Assembly: GCA_963854835.1 (NCBI GenBank)
Contig: OY978528.1
Location: 36,662,769 to 36,726,768 of the forward strand
DNA from: Megamerina dolium
Taxonomy: Eukaryota; Arthropoda; Insecta; Diptera; Megamerinidae
Length of the DNA: 64,000 bases
Direction of reading: 5' to 3'
Of the stretch, positions 49,293 through 59,615 are shown piece by piece (within the stretch, counting starts at the first letter, position 1; each line of letters opens with the position of its first letter). The notes below the pieces were generated by a model. The model did no database searches, was not told the DNA's origin, and saw nothing but the letters and a program-made list of their open reading frames with translations. A program made the position numbers and the translations under genes.

Positions 49293-51420
49293 AATATTTG
49301 CATTTTCCACTCGACTATCGGATCTGCTTATGCAGAACACTCCCCCACTTGATGATACATGCGCACGGTGGACACATATATCCCACTCCATGACTACTGC
49401 TGCCGAGGAGGTAATCGGTTACTACCGGCCTCTGAGGAATGAGTGGTATGATCAGGAGTGTCGCGACGCTACCGCAGAGAAAGACGCCGCCTACAGAAAA
49501 ACCCTGCGTGCAGGCGCAACGCGAGCTGTTAAGGAGCGGTATAGAGAGAAAAGGAGTGCAGAGAGACGTCTTTTCAGGCGCAAGAAGAGGGAGTTGGAAA
49601 GACGCGAGTGTGAGGAGATAGAGATGTGCACCGACAAGAATGAGACTCGAAAATTCTTTGAAAAGATCAAGCGCCTGAGTGGAGGTTTAAATCCCGGAGC
49701 CTCTTCTTGTCGTGATGGAAATGGGAATCTGGTTACGGATGTCCAGAGTGTACTGAGCCTATGGAGGGAACACTTCTCCACGTTACTGAATGGCGATGCT
49801 ACGAACAATTCCGCCAGTGGAGGAGAATGCCCGATAACCCCAATTACAAATGATGGTGTTGATGTTCCACCACCCGACTATGACGAGGTTGAAACGGCCA
49901 TTTTAAGGCTGAAGAACAACAAAGCTGCAGGTGCTGATGGCTTGCCTGCCGAGTTGTTTAAGACCGGAGGCGATGAGCTGCTCACCCGCATGCACCAGCT
50001 CATAAGCAGAATATGGTCGGATGAAAGCATGCCTGATGATTGGAGGCTCAGTGTTCTCTGTCCTGTACATAAAAAAGGAGACCCCACAATTTGCGCCAAC
50101 TACCGTGGAATAAGTCTACTGAGCATCGCGTACAGGGTTCTATCGAGCGTACTGTGTGAAAGATTGAAGCCTATGCTCAGCAACCTGATTGGACCTTATC
50201 AGTGTGGCTTCAGACCTGGTAAATCCACCATCGACCAGATTTTCACACTGCGATAAATCCTGGAGAAGACCCAAGAAAAACAGATCGACACACACCACCT
50301 ATTTGTTGATTATAAAGCCGCTTTCGACAGTCCGGTAAGGGATTACCTCTACGCAACAATGTCTGAGTTCGGTATTCCTGCAAAGCTCATTCGACTTTGT
50401 AGAATGACACTGCATAACTCCCGTTGTGCAGTGAAAATTGGGAAGGACCTCTCCGCACCGTTTAATACCGAACGGGGTTTCAGACAAGGTGATTCGTTAT
50501 CGTGCGACTTCTTCAATCTTATTATGGAGAAAATAATACGAGCTGCTGATCTACGACATAATGGCACTATCTTCAACAAAAGTGTCATGCTGTTAGCGTA
50601 TGCCGACGATATTGACATAATCGGCATGAACACGCGAGCAGTCAGTGCAGCATTCTCAGAGTTGGAAAGAGAGTCGCGTCGGATGGGTCTCACGGTGAAC
50701 GAGGGCAAGACGAAGTATCTAGTGTCAACAAACAAAGAGTCCCGGCGTCTTGGACAGCACGTCACTGTTGACAACTACGCTTTTGAAGTAGTAACGGACT
50801 TTGTCTATCTTGGAACCAGCATTAACAGCAGTAATGACGTCAGCTTGGAGATCATGCGTAGGATAACTCTTGCTAACAGGTGTTACTTTGGGCTGGGTAA
50901 GCAATTGAAAAGTCGAGCCCTCTCTCGAAGAACGAAAACTACACTCTACAAGTCTCTCATCATGCCTGTCCTAACATATGGCGCTGAAGCCTGGACAATT
51001 TCCACCTCGGATGAGCGAATACTTGGAGTTTTCGAGAGAAAAGTCCTACGCAAGATCTTTGGACCTATTTGCGTTGGTGGCGAGTACCGAATAAGGTACA
51101 ACGATGAGCTGTACGAGCTGTATGCCGATATTGACATAGTAAAGCGCATCAAAATCCAGCGGCTGCGCTGGCTAGGTCATGTCGAGCTAATGGAAGAACA
51201 CGCTCCAGCTAAGAAGGTGTTATATTCGGAACCCGCTGGAGGACGACGCAAAAGAGGAAGACCAAACCTCCGGTGGAAAGACCAAGTACTGGAGAACCTG
51301 ACGGCGCTTGGGATTCCTAACTGGCGCCAGCTAGCGAAGAACAGAGATGGCTGGCGAAGCATGTTATTTTCGGCCTAAATCGATATTCGGTTGTTATGGC
51401 CACATAAGTAAGTAAGTAAG
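49293..51420 (+). mobile_element. RTE-type LINE, 5'-truncated, nested in Jockey remains
   Basis: It starts just after TAATATTTCCC (49282-49292), which is repeated at 51421-51431 as an 11-bp target duplication. It ends in a (TAAG)n tail, GTAAGTAAGTAAG. The sequence to the right of the insertion is Jockey-type coding sequence (endonuclease region), so the RTE insertion is younger than that element. The family is shared with 15641-17084 on the other strand. Confidence 0.92.
49330..51378 (+). pseudogene. RTE-type reverse transcriptase with one in-frame stop
   Basis: A single frame covers 49330-51378, interrupted only by TAA at 50254-50256. There FTLR is followed by a stop where the sister copy at 17084-15641 has Gln (RQILEKT). 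RT landmarks in order are LKNNKAAGADGLPAELFKTG, CPVHKKGDPTICANYRGISL, QCGFRPGKSTIDQIFTLR, HHLFVDYKAAFDS, RGFRQGDSLSC and LLAYADDIDIIGM. They are followed by LVSTNKESRR and the C-terminal LRWLGHVELMEEHAP, GGRRKRGRPNLRWK and NRDGWRSMLFSA. The apurinic endonuclease domain expected upstream is missing by 5' truncation. Compared with RTE proteins, the remaining part is complete. No activity is expected because of the stop and the missing nuclease. Confidence 0.92.
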
Positions 51421-52740
51421 TAATATTTCCCCCAAGATACAGTATTACCGAACAGCAATACAAAGAATTTTTCTCAACTCTTGGTAACAAATTCTTGGTT
51501 GCTGGCGATTTCAACGCCAAAAACACTCACTCCCGCTTAATAATTCCAAAAGACAGAAGACTATGCTCAATCATTACTAACCACGGCTACGATGTAATCT
51601 CAAATGGTTAACCGATATATTGACGGAAGATACCTGATCTCATAGACTTTGGAGTCGCCAAAGGTTTGCAGATGGAAAATATCTCCACAGAGTGTAATTA
51701 TGGTCTCTCATCTGATCACTAACCCACGGTAATATCTATAAAATCACCAAGCCCAAGGAATTGAGTTAGAAGGAAAATAGACTGGTTGAAATTCAAGAAA
51801 TATGTAAATTCCCATCTTCCTCTAAGTACTGTATTAAGAAAGCACTCGAAAAATTCAACCAGTTGCTCTCATTAGCTCTCAGCTCAGCCACCTGCAAAAG
51901 GGTATACAAGAAATCAAACTATAGCCCATGCACACCAGCCGACATTTAATTGCTAGAAAAGAAGACAGAAAAGAAGATTCCGAAGGCAATGGCAAGAATT
52001 CAGATCACCGAATCTGAAAACACAGCTACAGCTAAAGCCCCTCGGGGCTTTAAGTCCCACATATTTATTTTTATTTATTTTTTTTTTTAAGTCAGACTAC
52101 TCTTTGTGGGAATCAGCAAAAAGCTCAAATCGGCCAATTCTCACTGATTCCCCCATCCGTTTGAGTGACGGTAATTGGGCTAGAAGCAACTATGGGAAGG
52201 GTTTGGCTTTTGCAAACCACTTAAAAAGTGTGTTTACACCCAATCCACCCTCTTCACAGCCCTCATTACCAAAATTAACTTCTCAACCTTGCTCAATAAC
52301 GCTCAAAACCAAAAAAAAAGAACATATTCAAAGCAATTTATAAAGATTTAAACCCAAAAAAATCACCTGGTCAAGATAAAATTACCGGTAAAATGATAAA
52401 AGAGCTACCTCCAGCTTCAGTAATTCATCACATGTACATTTTCAATGCTATCCTTCGTATTACCCACAATTTCTGAGGAAGTTTGAAAGTCCTGCAGAAG
52501 CTACATTCAAAAATTACACAACCATCTGAATCCCCTTGCTAGGCAATTGTGGCTGAGGCCATCGACGACTAAAAAGAAATGACACGCTGTATAATTGCTA
52601 AATCTGGCGTCTCAACAAATTGTGATGGAACAAAGTGAATATCACATAATTTTAAGTTAGTTTGTAAGATTTAAATACTTATTGTGAGTTTCTACGAATG
52701 GTAGAAAGATCCAATAAATTTAGTATTTAAACAAAACAAC
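51421..52740 (+). mobile_element. Jockey-type LINE, internally deleted, host of nested insertions
   Basis: Plus-strand pieces include PPRYSITEQQYKEFFSTLG and FLVAGDFNAKNTHSRLI (endonuclease), then SSDH at about 51710 (endonuclease end motif), a gag-proximal linker, KKSPGQDKITGKMI (start of RT), and after a deletion the 3' segment shared with 27720-27960. It ends near the AATAAA at 52713 and a CAA run. The RT core is deleted. A SINE tail sits inside at 52033-52089, and the RTE element interrupts its left side. Stops and frameshifts are many. Confidence 0.82.
52033..52089 (+). mobile_element. SINE tail fragment inside the Jockey remnant
   Basis: AAAGCCCCTCGGGGCTTTAA followed by GTCCCACATATTTATTTTTA is the 3' end of the window's SINE family in plus orientation. 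Jockey coding sequence resumes right after it (SDYSLWESAKSSNRP). No clean target duplication was found. Confidence 0.75.
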
Positions 52741-53079
52741 AACAACAACAACAAAAAGTATTTCTATCCATACAAAAATAATTTTTTTAATGTTTTGTAT
52801 GGGAAAAATATTTATTTTTGGAAACACTCGGGGTCAACATTATTTTATACCCATGGTATTGTGGAAAAATATACAATACTTACAATCTATGTTAGTTTTA
52901 GTTCTTGCTATGCGACATGTCACGGTGTTTTGGTATATAAATTTGACCCCCCTATCACCCATGTGTGCTTTTGTTTTGTATATCAAAGACCAAATCGAAA
53001 ATCAGAAAGTTTCTGATTCTTCCTCTTCCTCTTCCTGAAGAAATGAAAGCAAAACCAACAACAAGAACGCTGCTGATCA

Positions 53080-53325
53080 AGCGCAAAATGACAAAATCTT
53101 CAAAAATAGCAACAATTCAATCGCATGCTTGCTGTGTTGCCGATCTCGCGTATTTATCAATGAAAAATAGACAATTCTGCTTTGCATGTATACATATATA
53201 TTTTTCGTAGTAAACGAAAAAATGAGAGCAACTAAAATCGAACAGATGATAGAGTTGATTGGTTGTAGTAGGCAAATAATGGATGCTTTCTTATTGCAAT
53301 TCACCTGATAGCTAAACATTTTGAT
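53080..53325. repeat. Right arm of the inverted repeat, inner part
   Basis: The reverse complement matches 48703-48903, for example CATTGATAAATACGCGAGAT, GCGCTTG, CAATCAACTCTATCA and CGATTTTAGTTGCTCTC. The outer part of the arm continues at 53548-53585 and at 58835-58912, because about 220 bp of unrelated AT-rich sequence (53326-53547) and the BEL-2 element separate the pieces. Confidence 0.8.
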
Positions 53326-53746
53326 AAGAATTAATTACTGTAAACAAATTAAATTTTAATAAGAGAATCGTGTTCCATGATAATTTAATTAATTCTTATT
53401 GCCTATATATTATTAATAAAATTTTGGTATTCATAAATTTCTGATAAAAAATAACTAATATATTACATTTAATGAAATTCACCTGTATAAATATAATTTA
53501 GAATTATCCTATATGATTTCAATATTAATTGAATCTTCATCGTCGTGATTGTGTGAAGCTGCGGTTGGTTTACGTATGAAAATGATCATCCTCAACTGTT
53601 TCCAGTGTATCTCAAACCATTTTTTGTTTTAAGTGAAAAACTCAGGTATGTTATTTTTTTTAAGAAAATGCGAAAAAGAAGCAGAAAAATCGCCGTTAAT
53701 TGAAGAAAAAGTGAAAGAAAGGGATTCGAAAAGAATTCATAACAGT
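53326..53746. other. Right-arm filler and BEL-2 left flank
   Basis: 53326-53547 is AT-rich with no match in the left arm. 53548-53585 (GTGTGAAGCTGCGGTTGGTT) matches the left arm in reverse. 53586-53741 is sequence absent from the left arm, which implies a deletion there or an insertion here. 53742-53746 is the BEL-2 target duplication ACAGT. Confidence 0.65.
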
Positions 53747-54156
53747 TGTTTGCAGCAGCACTAATTTTATATCGGGACTCGCAGCACTATTTCTATTTCG
53801 GGACTCGCAGAGCTAACTTTCATGATCATATAATAAACTATCATCTTCTATTGGAATGTACTAAATCTCGAGATCATAAACGAAACTGTAATTCTCTTAT
53901 TCTCTCTGAATTTAGTGATCATACATGCAACTGTAAACTCTCTCATTGCAGTTGACTGAAATTTTATCTATTTCTTTCATTATCTCATTCTCTCATTCTG
54001 TACATATAATCATAAGCATAGCCTAACTTTAATATTCTACAACTGTTAACTTCACTTCTACTGCGACCACGAATCAATAAAGTTGATAAACTTCTTTAAG
54101 AGTTTATAATTTTAAATTTGCAAATAGGTGGAGCAAATCAGCTCTTCCTCGAAACA
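53747..54156 (+). repeat. 5' LTR of BEL-2
   Basis: A 410-bp LTR with internal short repeats (ATTTCTATTTCGGGACTCGC after ATATCGGGACTCGCAGCAC). It ends in TCTTCCTCGAAACA, 2 bp before the primer-binding site. An AATAAA at about 54075 could serve polyadenylation in the 3' copy, but that region is deleted there. Confidence 0.9.
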
Positions 54157-54387
54157 TTTGGTGACCCCGACGTGATCGGGTTAGAAGTCATTTCACGTTA
54201 TAACTATTTTAGTTTTAACTAAATCACATTTTCGTTTCATTTTTCGCATATTCAAAGTTAATAAAAGTTGAAATAAATCAGTTTTGTTGCGGCAATATAT
54301 ATGCACATAACGGAGGTAACTGGTGATAATACCGTTACTCCTATTTACATACATATCGTACGGCACATATTTATTTGCAAAGCCAAC
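54157..54387 (+). other. BEL-2 primer-binding site and gag leader
   Basis: 54159-54176 reads TGGTGACCCCGACGTGAT, identical to the BEL-1 site and complementary to a tRNA-Trp-like 3' end. About 210 bp of untranslated leader follows before the gag ATG at 54388. An in-frame ATG at 54301 exists, but the residues it adds (HITEVTGDN...) look like translated leader. Confidence 0.75.
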
Positions 54388-56211
54388 ATGCCAAAAGGCA
54401 ATAAATCGAAAAAGGGCAATGACGTCACATCAGCAGATGTAACGATTAACAGCTCAGATTCAATTTCATTTAACAAAAGGAAAAGTGCATCGATTAAACA
54501 TCAACTAATGGCACTAAATAAAACTTTGTCGGTGCAGCATCTTGGTGAGCTCGATGAAGCCGAACTTTCTGTCCACGTGGAGTACGTTGAGAGCATGCAC
54601 GATAGCTTTGACCGCGTGCAGTCGATTCTCGAAGAAGCTGATCCGCGAGAACTGGATGGAACAGGCCGAGCAGAATTTTTCGACATGTACCTAGAAGTTA
54701 AGGCAAAGCTGTCACGCGAACTCAATTTACATAGAAGGACAAACGTAAGGCACTCATCCACCGCTAGGCATTTCGCATTGGATGAATCACCGTCCACATT
54801 ATTTTCATCGTTACGAAAATCTCGACTTCCCGAGTTGAAAATACCGAAATTCAGTGGAGCATACATCGATTGGCCTAATTTCTTCGCCATGTTCAGCAGT
54901 GTTATTGACAAGGACTTAGAATTGAGCAAAGTGGAAAAACTTCAACATCTGCGCGTTAGTTTGCAAGGAGCCGCATTAGAAACCATTTGCTCACTTGAGC
55001 CAGTTGATGAGAATTATGATAAAGCCGTGGCTCTACTAAAGAATCGATTTGATAATAAGTTACTTGTTTTTCAGGCACACGTTAAGGCGATTTTCGGCCT
55101 TAAAACTGTTGATAGAAGTTCTGCTAGTGGCTTGCGAGAATTGAGCGACAAATTCAATTCACATCTTTGTGCACTTTACACCTTGGCAACACCTGAACAA
55201 ATTTTAGATGGATTACTAATTCATCTTGCTACCAGAAAATTCGATCAGAGGACACAGGAGAAATGGGAAGAGGACTTGCCAGTACAGACATTGACAACTT
55301 TGAATTCAATGACCTCGTTTTTGGCGAAGCGGTGCCGAATGATGGAAAATTTGGAAAGTGCTAAGGTAACACAAACACCTAGCTACCAGGTGGGCAAAAA
55401 TTCGAATACCAATAAAGGCATTAGAAACGTTTTGGTAGCATCTTCAAGTTCCTCTAGCTTTTGCGTATTTTGCGATTCGAAAGACCATTATATAAATAAT
55501 TGTATAAAGTTCATAAATTTATCGCCGAATTTGCGCAACAAGGAAGCTAAGCAGCTTCAACTTTGTTTAAATTGTCTACGCAAAGGCCATAGCCTACAAC
55601 GATGTAAGTCTGGGCATTGTCGTCATTGCTCAGCCAAACACAATTCTCTTCTTCACATGAACCAAATTTCGTCGTCTTCAAATCCACAAGAAATTGAAGC
55701 TACAACCTCGTCACAACAAACACTCATTTCATCGTTAACTTCATGTTCAATCTCTCAAGCTTCGAAATCTATCGGCAGTAGTAATGTATTGCTAGCTACA
55801 GCAATGATTTTAGTAAAAAATCGTTCAGGCATCTTCGTTCCATGGCGCGCTATTCTCAACTCAGCATCTCAAATAAATTTCGTAACTACTCGCTTGGCAA
55901 ATCTGTTGCAACTTCCATTCAAAAAATCAACAATTGTGATTTCCGGTATTGGCGAATCCAACTTCGTTGCCGACAAGGAAATTGACGTTTTCGCACAATC
56001 GCAAGATAAAAGCTACAGCACTTCGTTCGCTGCTGTAGTCACACCCAGCATAACAGATTATCAACCTAACTTCAACCTTACTTCGGAATGGAAGATACCA
56101 TCAAATATTACTCTTGCAGATCCACTATTCTTCAAACCACAGCGCATTGACTTGCTTATTGGCGCAGGTTTATTTTTTGATTTGATGTGTTGGCCAAATT
56201 CGCATTGCTAG
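54388..56211 (+). CDS. BEL-2 gag-protease frame, protease active-site Asp replaced
   Basis: An open frame of 607 residues starts at MPKGNKSKKGNDV. The DUF1759-type gag region has LPELKIPKFSGAYIDWPNFF, AVALLKNRFDNKLLVFQAH and VTQTPSYQVGKNS. Two zinc knuckles, CVFCDSKDHYINNC and CLNCLRKGHSLQRC, are both intact, then GHCRHCSAKH. The DUF1758-type aspartic protease begins at VPWRAILNSASQINFVTTR, where the catalytic Asp of the usual LLDSAS motif is Asn. It also has TIVISGIGESNF and ends at RIDLLIGAGLFFDLM. The frame stops at 56211, and pol continues in another frame after a shift. Gag looks intact; the protease should be inactive. Confidence 0.88.
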   Translation: MPKGNKSKKGNDVTSADVTINSSDSISFNKRKSASIKHQLMALNKTLSVQHLGELDEAELSVHVEYVESMHDSFDRVQSILEEADPRELDGTGRAEFFDMYLEVKAKLSRELNLHRRTNVRHSSTARHFALDESPSTLFSSLRKSRLPELKIPKFSGAYIDWPNFFAMFSSVIDKDLELSKVEKLQHLRVSLQGAALETICSLEPVDENYDKAVALLKNRFDNKLLVFQAHVKAIFGLKTVDRSSASGLRELSDKFNSHLCALYTLATPEQILDGLLIHLATRKFDQRTQEKWEEDLPVQTLTTLNSMTSFLAKRCRMMENLESAKVTQTPSYQVGKNSNTNKGIRNVLVASSSSSSFCVFCDSKDHYINNCIKFINLSPNLRNKEAKQLQLCLNCLRKGHSLQRCKSGHCRHCSAKHNSLLHMNQISSSSNPQEIEATTSSQQTLISSLTSCSISQASKSIGSSNVLLATAMILVKNRSGIFVPWRAILNSASQINFVTTRLANLLQLPFKKSTIVISGIGESNFVADKEIDVFAQSQDKSYSTSFAAVVTPSITDYQPNFNLTSEWKIPSNITLADPLFFKPQRIDLLIGAGLFFDLMCWPNSHC

Positions 56212-56215
56212 TAAT

Positions 56216-58553
56216 TTGCCAATGTTACAAAAAACTCGACTGGGTTGGGTTGTGTCTGGAGGTGTTTCATACACCACCAAACAATCATCGTCACTCGCAG
56301 CTTGCACCAAAAACGTATCTGAACAACAACAAAACAACAATTCGTTGAACGATATTGTTAAAAGATTTTGGGAAATAGAGAACTGTTTCGACTCTGCTCC
56401 TCTGCTTGATTTGAAAACTCAATATATTTCCTTTATGAATGAGTATGCATCGCTGCACCATATGTCACTGGCAAAACCACAAGCCACAACAACAACTTAT
56501 TTTCTACCACATCATTGCGTGCAAAAGCTTGACAGCACAACGACTAAGCTTCGCGTCGTATTCGATGGCTCCGCAAAAACAACAACGGGCTACTCGCTAA
56601 ATGACGTTTTGTTAGCGGGTCCAACTATTCAGCCAAAATTGTTCAAAACTCTTTCACAATTTCGCTCTTTGCGGAGACATATGTAAAATGTACCGATGTG
56701 TACGTGTGACATCTCCAGACGAATATCTTCAATGTATATTATGGCGTGAGTATCCACTCGATGAGATAAAGGTATACAAGTTGGACACTGTAACATATGG
56801 TACGAAATCTGCCGCCTTTTTGGCAATTCGTGCTATGCATCAACTTTCGTACGATGAAGAAGAGTCATTTCCAATAGGCGCAAAAATCGTGAGAAGAGAT
56901 TTTTATGTTGACGATCTCATTTCAGGCGGAGATACTATAGAGGAAGTGGTTGAGATCAGACGTCAGGTTAAAGGTTTACTTCAGCGTGGAGGATTCAACA
57001 TTCGTAAGTGGTGCTCAAACGAGGCTAGTACCCTTCAAGGCATTGTTGACTCGAAACGTGAGAGGATGCTCAAATTCCATGATGGAACTTATGTAACGAA
57101 GACTCTTGGCCTCGTCTGGGACCCTAACACAGATAATTTCTTATTCTCTTTTTCGCCTATCGCACATAACGCACGCGCAACAAAGCGTACGATACTTTCA
57201 CATATCACTAAATTTTATGATCCGCTTGGACTTGTTTCGCCAGTTATTACGAAAGCATAAATTCTCCTACAAACCCTTTGGAAGGACATTTGTGCTCAGT
57301 ATGGTTTAGTGAGCAGTTTTAAATTTCCTCGTTTTGTATTGACACCTCATTCCAGTTGGGAGATTCATGCCTTTTGCGACGCAAGTTTGGCAGCGTTTGG
57401 TGCATGCGTCTACATTCGTTCGGAGTGTGATGGTTTTTTAAAATCATGCTTACTTTGTGCAAAGCCGAGAGTCTCGCCTCTGAAGAGTTTAACCATAGCT
57501 AAATTGGAATTGTCTGCAGCGTTATTGCTTGCGGAATTGGTAGCATCCATATCGCAAGATTTTCCACATCCTCACACCGTTCACTGCTGGTCAGACTGAA
57601 TGGTCACTCTATCTTGGCTTCGCGAACAACCATCAAATTTCAACATTTTTGTATCAAATAGAGTGAGCCAGATTCAAACGCTAACTCAAGGTATGACTTG
57701 GCATCATGTGCCTACTTCTTTGAACCCGGCCGACATCCTTTCGAGGGGATGCACTCCGAATGAACTACTAAATTCTAAACTTTGGAACAATGGTCCACCA
57801 TTTTTATCAAAGGAGCACTCAGATTGGCCGAATAGAATCGATTTTTTAACGGATTTTCCCGAACGGCGACGGAAGGTTTTAATTACTTCTCAACTACGCG
57901 ACATAACGCTCGATTGCAAATACCACAACTCCTTTCACAAGTTGCAGCGCATCTTTGCATACATTTACCATTTTTACCAACCGCGCAGTACTCACGTTGA
58001 TAGCCAACCGCTGACTCCACTGAACATCAAAAGGGGTGCACACCTACTAATTCGTAACATTCAACAAGTTCATTTTGCAGCTGAGCTCAAAGCGCTACGG
58101 TTTGATAAGAAACTTAACTCGTCAAGCAAACTACTCTCATTAAATCCATTTGTCGACTCATTCGGGCTTCTTCGCGTTGGAGGGCGCATGCAAAACTCAT
58201 TGTTGGACTTTGAAGCAAAACATCCACTTCTATTGCCAAAGCATCATCCAGTCACTAACGCAATAATTGACTACTTTCATCGTAAATATCTACGCCAAAA
58301 ATCAAATGGCGGTATTCAAGCTGGAAATATGGTCATTTTAAAAGACGAAAACCTACCATCACTGAAATGGCGACTAGGGCGTGTAGAGACTTTAATTTAT
58401 GGCTCCGATGGCGTGGCTCGTGTTGCAATTATTCGCACTGCCATTGGACTTGTTAAGCGAGCTGTGGGGAAAATAGCTGTGCTTCCTATTGAGAATGAAT
58501 CGGTTGAAAGCCTACACCCTCCAACGTGGGGAGGATGTTCGCAGCAGCACTAA
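56216..58553 (+). pseudogene. BEL-2 pol (RT, RNase H, integrase remnants)
   Basis: 56216-56686 reads KTRLGWVVSGGVSY, TTTYFLPHHCVQK, KLRVVFDGSA and SLNDVLLAGPTIQPKLF (start of RT). A frameshift and deletion near 56670 remove the first palm Asp region. From 56688 one frame continues to 58553 with two stops (57258-57260 and 57597-57599). It includes CKMYRCVRVTSPDEYLQCIL, FYVDDLISGGDTIEEV (YVDD box), TKTLGLVWD and YDPLGLVSPV. RNase H has IHAFCDASLAAFGACVYIRS and IAKLELSAALLLAEL, and the next segment has VTLSWL, WHHVPTSLNPADILSRGC and LLRVGGRMQNS. The integrase zinc finger and catalytic core are missing: YFHRKYLRQKSNGG runs straight into GNMVILKDENLPSLKWRLGR. It is non-functional. Confidence 0.9.
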
Positions 58554-58819
58554 TTTTATATCGGGACTCGCAGCACTATTTCTATTTCGGGACTCGCAGA
58601 GCTAACATTCATGATCATATAATAAACTATCATCTTCTATTGGAATGTACTAAATCTCGAGATCATAAACGAAACTGTAATTCTCTTATTCTCTCTGAAT
58701 TTAGTGATCATACATGCAACTGTAAACTCTCTCATTGCAGTTGACTGAAATTTTATCTATTTCTTTCATTATCTCATTCTTATGTACATATTGTTACGTT
58801 TTTATTCTTCCTCAAAACA
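58536..58819 (+). repeat. 3' LTR of BEL-2, with internal deletion
   Basis: It matches 53747-54156 from its start to about 58780, then jumps to the last ~20 bases (TTATTCTTCCTCAAAACA). ACAGT follows immediately. The deletion removes the AATAAA-bearing part. Confidence 0.9.
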
Positions 58820-58834
58820 ACAGTCATTCGAAAA

Positions 58835-58912
58835 CCTAGTTTTCATCCCCAGATTTGTTGTTAAAACGCTGTCTATTAACAGTGGGATATCTCTATACTT
58901 CTATAGTCTCTG
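58835..58912. repeat. Right arm of the inverted repeat, outer end
   Basis: The reverse complement gives CAGAGACTATAGAAG, then TATAGAGATATCCCAC, GTTTTAACAACAAATCTGGG and GATGAAAACTAGG. This matches 48582-48657 with few differences. It is the outermost part of the right arm, displaced by the BEL-2 insertion. Confidence 0.82.
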
Positions 58913-59613
58913 ATATTGTATAAAAAATGTTATTTGCATAAAATAGAAAAATATTGCATATTTTTAGGATATACATGTATTTATTTGAATAGTAAAATTC
59001 CATGCATACTTTAAGTTGGAACGATTATTTATATCGTACTGTATAATACATACTCATAAATATATTTCTTAAGGCAGTCACTCCCGAGTTATTCATTTTA
59101 TGAATATTTCGGAATATTTGAATTATTATGAATTATAAATATGAAAATTAAGTACCAAAATATAACGACCTATCCTATGTGAAGAAAAAAGGCAACCGTG
59201 AATGTTGGATCTCCAGTGGAATCAGTTGTATAAATTTAATATACATGTAATATCATCAAAAAGGATCATAGACAAAATTGCAATTCTATTCTACTTCTCC
59301 TTTATACATTCACGGAAGTTATCTTTGAAAATCCATTCAGTTATTTGGAATGATCAAAATGCTGATTCAATTAATAATCAAAATTAATCAGAATCTTTAT
59401 TAATTGAATATTGGATTAATCAGGATTTTGATACATAAAGCGATTAATACCACAGCCCTAGTTAAAGTAACAACAAACAAAAAGGTCTCCATACAGCATA
59501 CAAAACATAAACGCTCTATATTTATCCTTACATCAAAAGGGAAAATATTTTTCTTTTGGAAACCATCTATTTACAAAAATTCTTCAGAGAAATGTTCAAT
59601 GCAAATCAAATCA
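58913..59613. other. AT-rich stretch, nothing recognised
   Basis: About 700 bp between the inverted-repeat end and the second DD41D element. Only short chance frames are present. Confidence 0.45.
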
Positions 59614-59615
59614 TA

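Larger units (their letters stand above)
53747..58819 (+). mobile_element. BEL/Pao LTR retrotransposon, second family (BEL-2)
   Basis: The 5' LTR is 53747-54156 (starts TGTTTGCAGCAGCAC) and the 3' LTR is 58536-58819 (starts TGTTCGCAGCAGCAC, ends CTTCCTCAAAACA). The target duplication ACAGT lies at 53742-53746 and 58820-58824. The 3' LTR is about 125 bp shorter because of an internal deletion near 58787. Inside are the primer-binding site, gag and pol on the plus strand. At about 5.1 kb it is shorter than a full BEL/Pao element, mainly because the integrase core is deleted. Its LTRs are unrelated to those of BEL-1, though the primer site and Gag layout match. It inserted within the right arm of the large inverted repeat. 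Confidence 0.95.

Noticed and set aside
53746..53955. Frame MFAAALILYRDSQHYF, repeated at 58526
   Set aside because: It lies entirely in the BEL-2 LTR and is repeated only because the LTR is; no family supports it.
48582..58912. hAT-type transposon suggested by CAGAG ends
   Set aside because: The 8 bases outside the two ends do not match, so no hAT-size target duplication is seen; left as an unclassified inverted repeat.
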